DNA of 6,776 nt from CAKZYD01 sp039026755 (GTDB lineage: Bacteria; Pseudomonadota; Alphaproteobacteria; Sphingomonadales; CAKZYD01), in assembly GCA_039026755.1 (NCBI GenBank), contig JBCCLR010000206.1, forward strand, positions 1 to 6,776, written 5' to 3'. The position numbers were made by a program, and so were the translations under genes. The first letter of the stretch is position 1; each line of letters starts with the position of its first letter. Under the pieces are notes generated by a model that was given only the letters and a program-made list of their open reading frames with translations, had not been told where the DNA came from and did not search any database. This document shows positions 6,546-6,776 of this stretch, one piece after another.

Positions 6546-6557
6546 TTCACTGGGATG

Positions 6558-6776
6558 CTAGTTTGCCATTGCAGTGCGCGAAAATTCTGTGGAGGCAAAG
6601 CCATTGCGGAATGAAAAATCACCCCAAATCAAATGCGTTGTCTTGCCGGTCTGATGGTTGACCATGGACGTGTTGGAAGCGCGCCAGAACATATTTTTAT
6701 AGACCCGCCAATTGGTCGCATAGAGCGTTTTAATATGATTATTCTGGCGGTTAAAATAATCAATTCTGTGCACGCG
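6558..6776 (-). CDS. LolA-like outer-membrane lipoprotein-sorting protein (3' part)
   Basis: C-terminal 72 residues of a gene that enters from the right edge. The GTG at 6773 is an internal Val codon and the frame is open to the window end. The wording IDYFNRQNNHIKTL, WRASNTSMVNHQTGKTT, LIWGDFSF and ASTEFSRTAM follows the C-terminal pattern of the LolA-like family annotated 'outer membrane lipoprotein-sorting protein' (PF17131-type): a 'Y.D..g...KTL' strand, then 'MvNHQTGK.T.L.W.dy.f', then a final 'F....L' helix. Members are periplasmic proteins with a LolA/LolB-like open beta-barrel fold that carries lipids or lipoproteins, often encoded beside MMPL/RND transporters. Here the next gene, 223 bp downstream on the same strand, encodes the predicted outer-membrane barrel protein. 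The signal peptide and most of the fold lie outside the window, so the call rests on the C-terminus alone. Confidence 0.72.
   Translation of the reverse strand, partial: RVHRIDYFNRQNNHIKTLYATNWRVYKNMFWRASNTSMVNHQTGKTTHLIWGDFSFRNGFASTEFSRTAMAN

Overview
The window looks like chromosomal DNA from a Gram-negative bacterium. An alphaproteobacterium is most likely, judging by the moderately high GC, the GCG/CGC-rich codon use, an OlsB-type ornithine-lipid acyltransferase and the typical N-terminal wording of the ComM protein. This placement is inferred from protein character; no rRNA or other taxonomic marker is present.

Layout: the left edge holds the 3' end of a plus-strand MATE-family exporter (1-396). 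Everything else is on the minus strand. Read right to left (in transcription order) the genes are: the 3' end of a LolA-like periplasmic protein (6558-6776, cut by the right edge); a 223-bp AT-richer intergenic stretch with repeats and dyads; a large predicted outer-membrane protein with an AMIN-like N-terminal domain and a C-terminal beta-barrel (4418-6334); a YifB/ComM-type AAA+ ATPase (2796-4304); an AmpG-like muropeptide permease (1410-2696); and an OlsB-like N-acyltransferase (393-1256). The last one meets the MATE gene tail to tail, with both stop codons inside one CTAG.

How the genes may work together: four of the six concern the cell envelope (LolA-like carrier, barrel protein, peptidoglycan-recycling permease, aminolipid synthesis) and MATE is an inner-membrane exporter. 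ComM is the exception, acting in recombination of incoming DNA. The gaps of about 83-153 bp between the minus-strand genes suggest loosely linked units rather than one tight operon. The most interesting part is the right end, where a LolA-like protein precedes an outer-membrane barrel protein fused to an AMIN-like domain. By family knowledge, LolA-like proteins of this type often accompany MMPL/RND transporters, so this may be part of a trans-envelope lipid or hydrophobic-cargo system whose inner-membrane component lies beyond the window. That is inference. No tRNA, rRNA, insertion sequence, CRISPR array or phage gene was seen.
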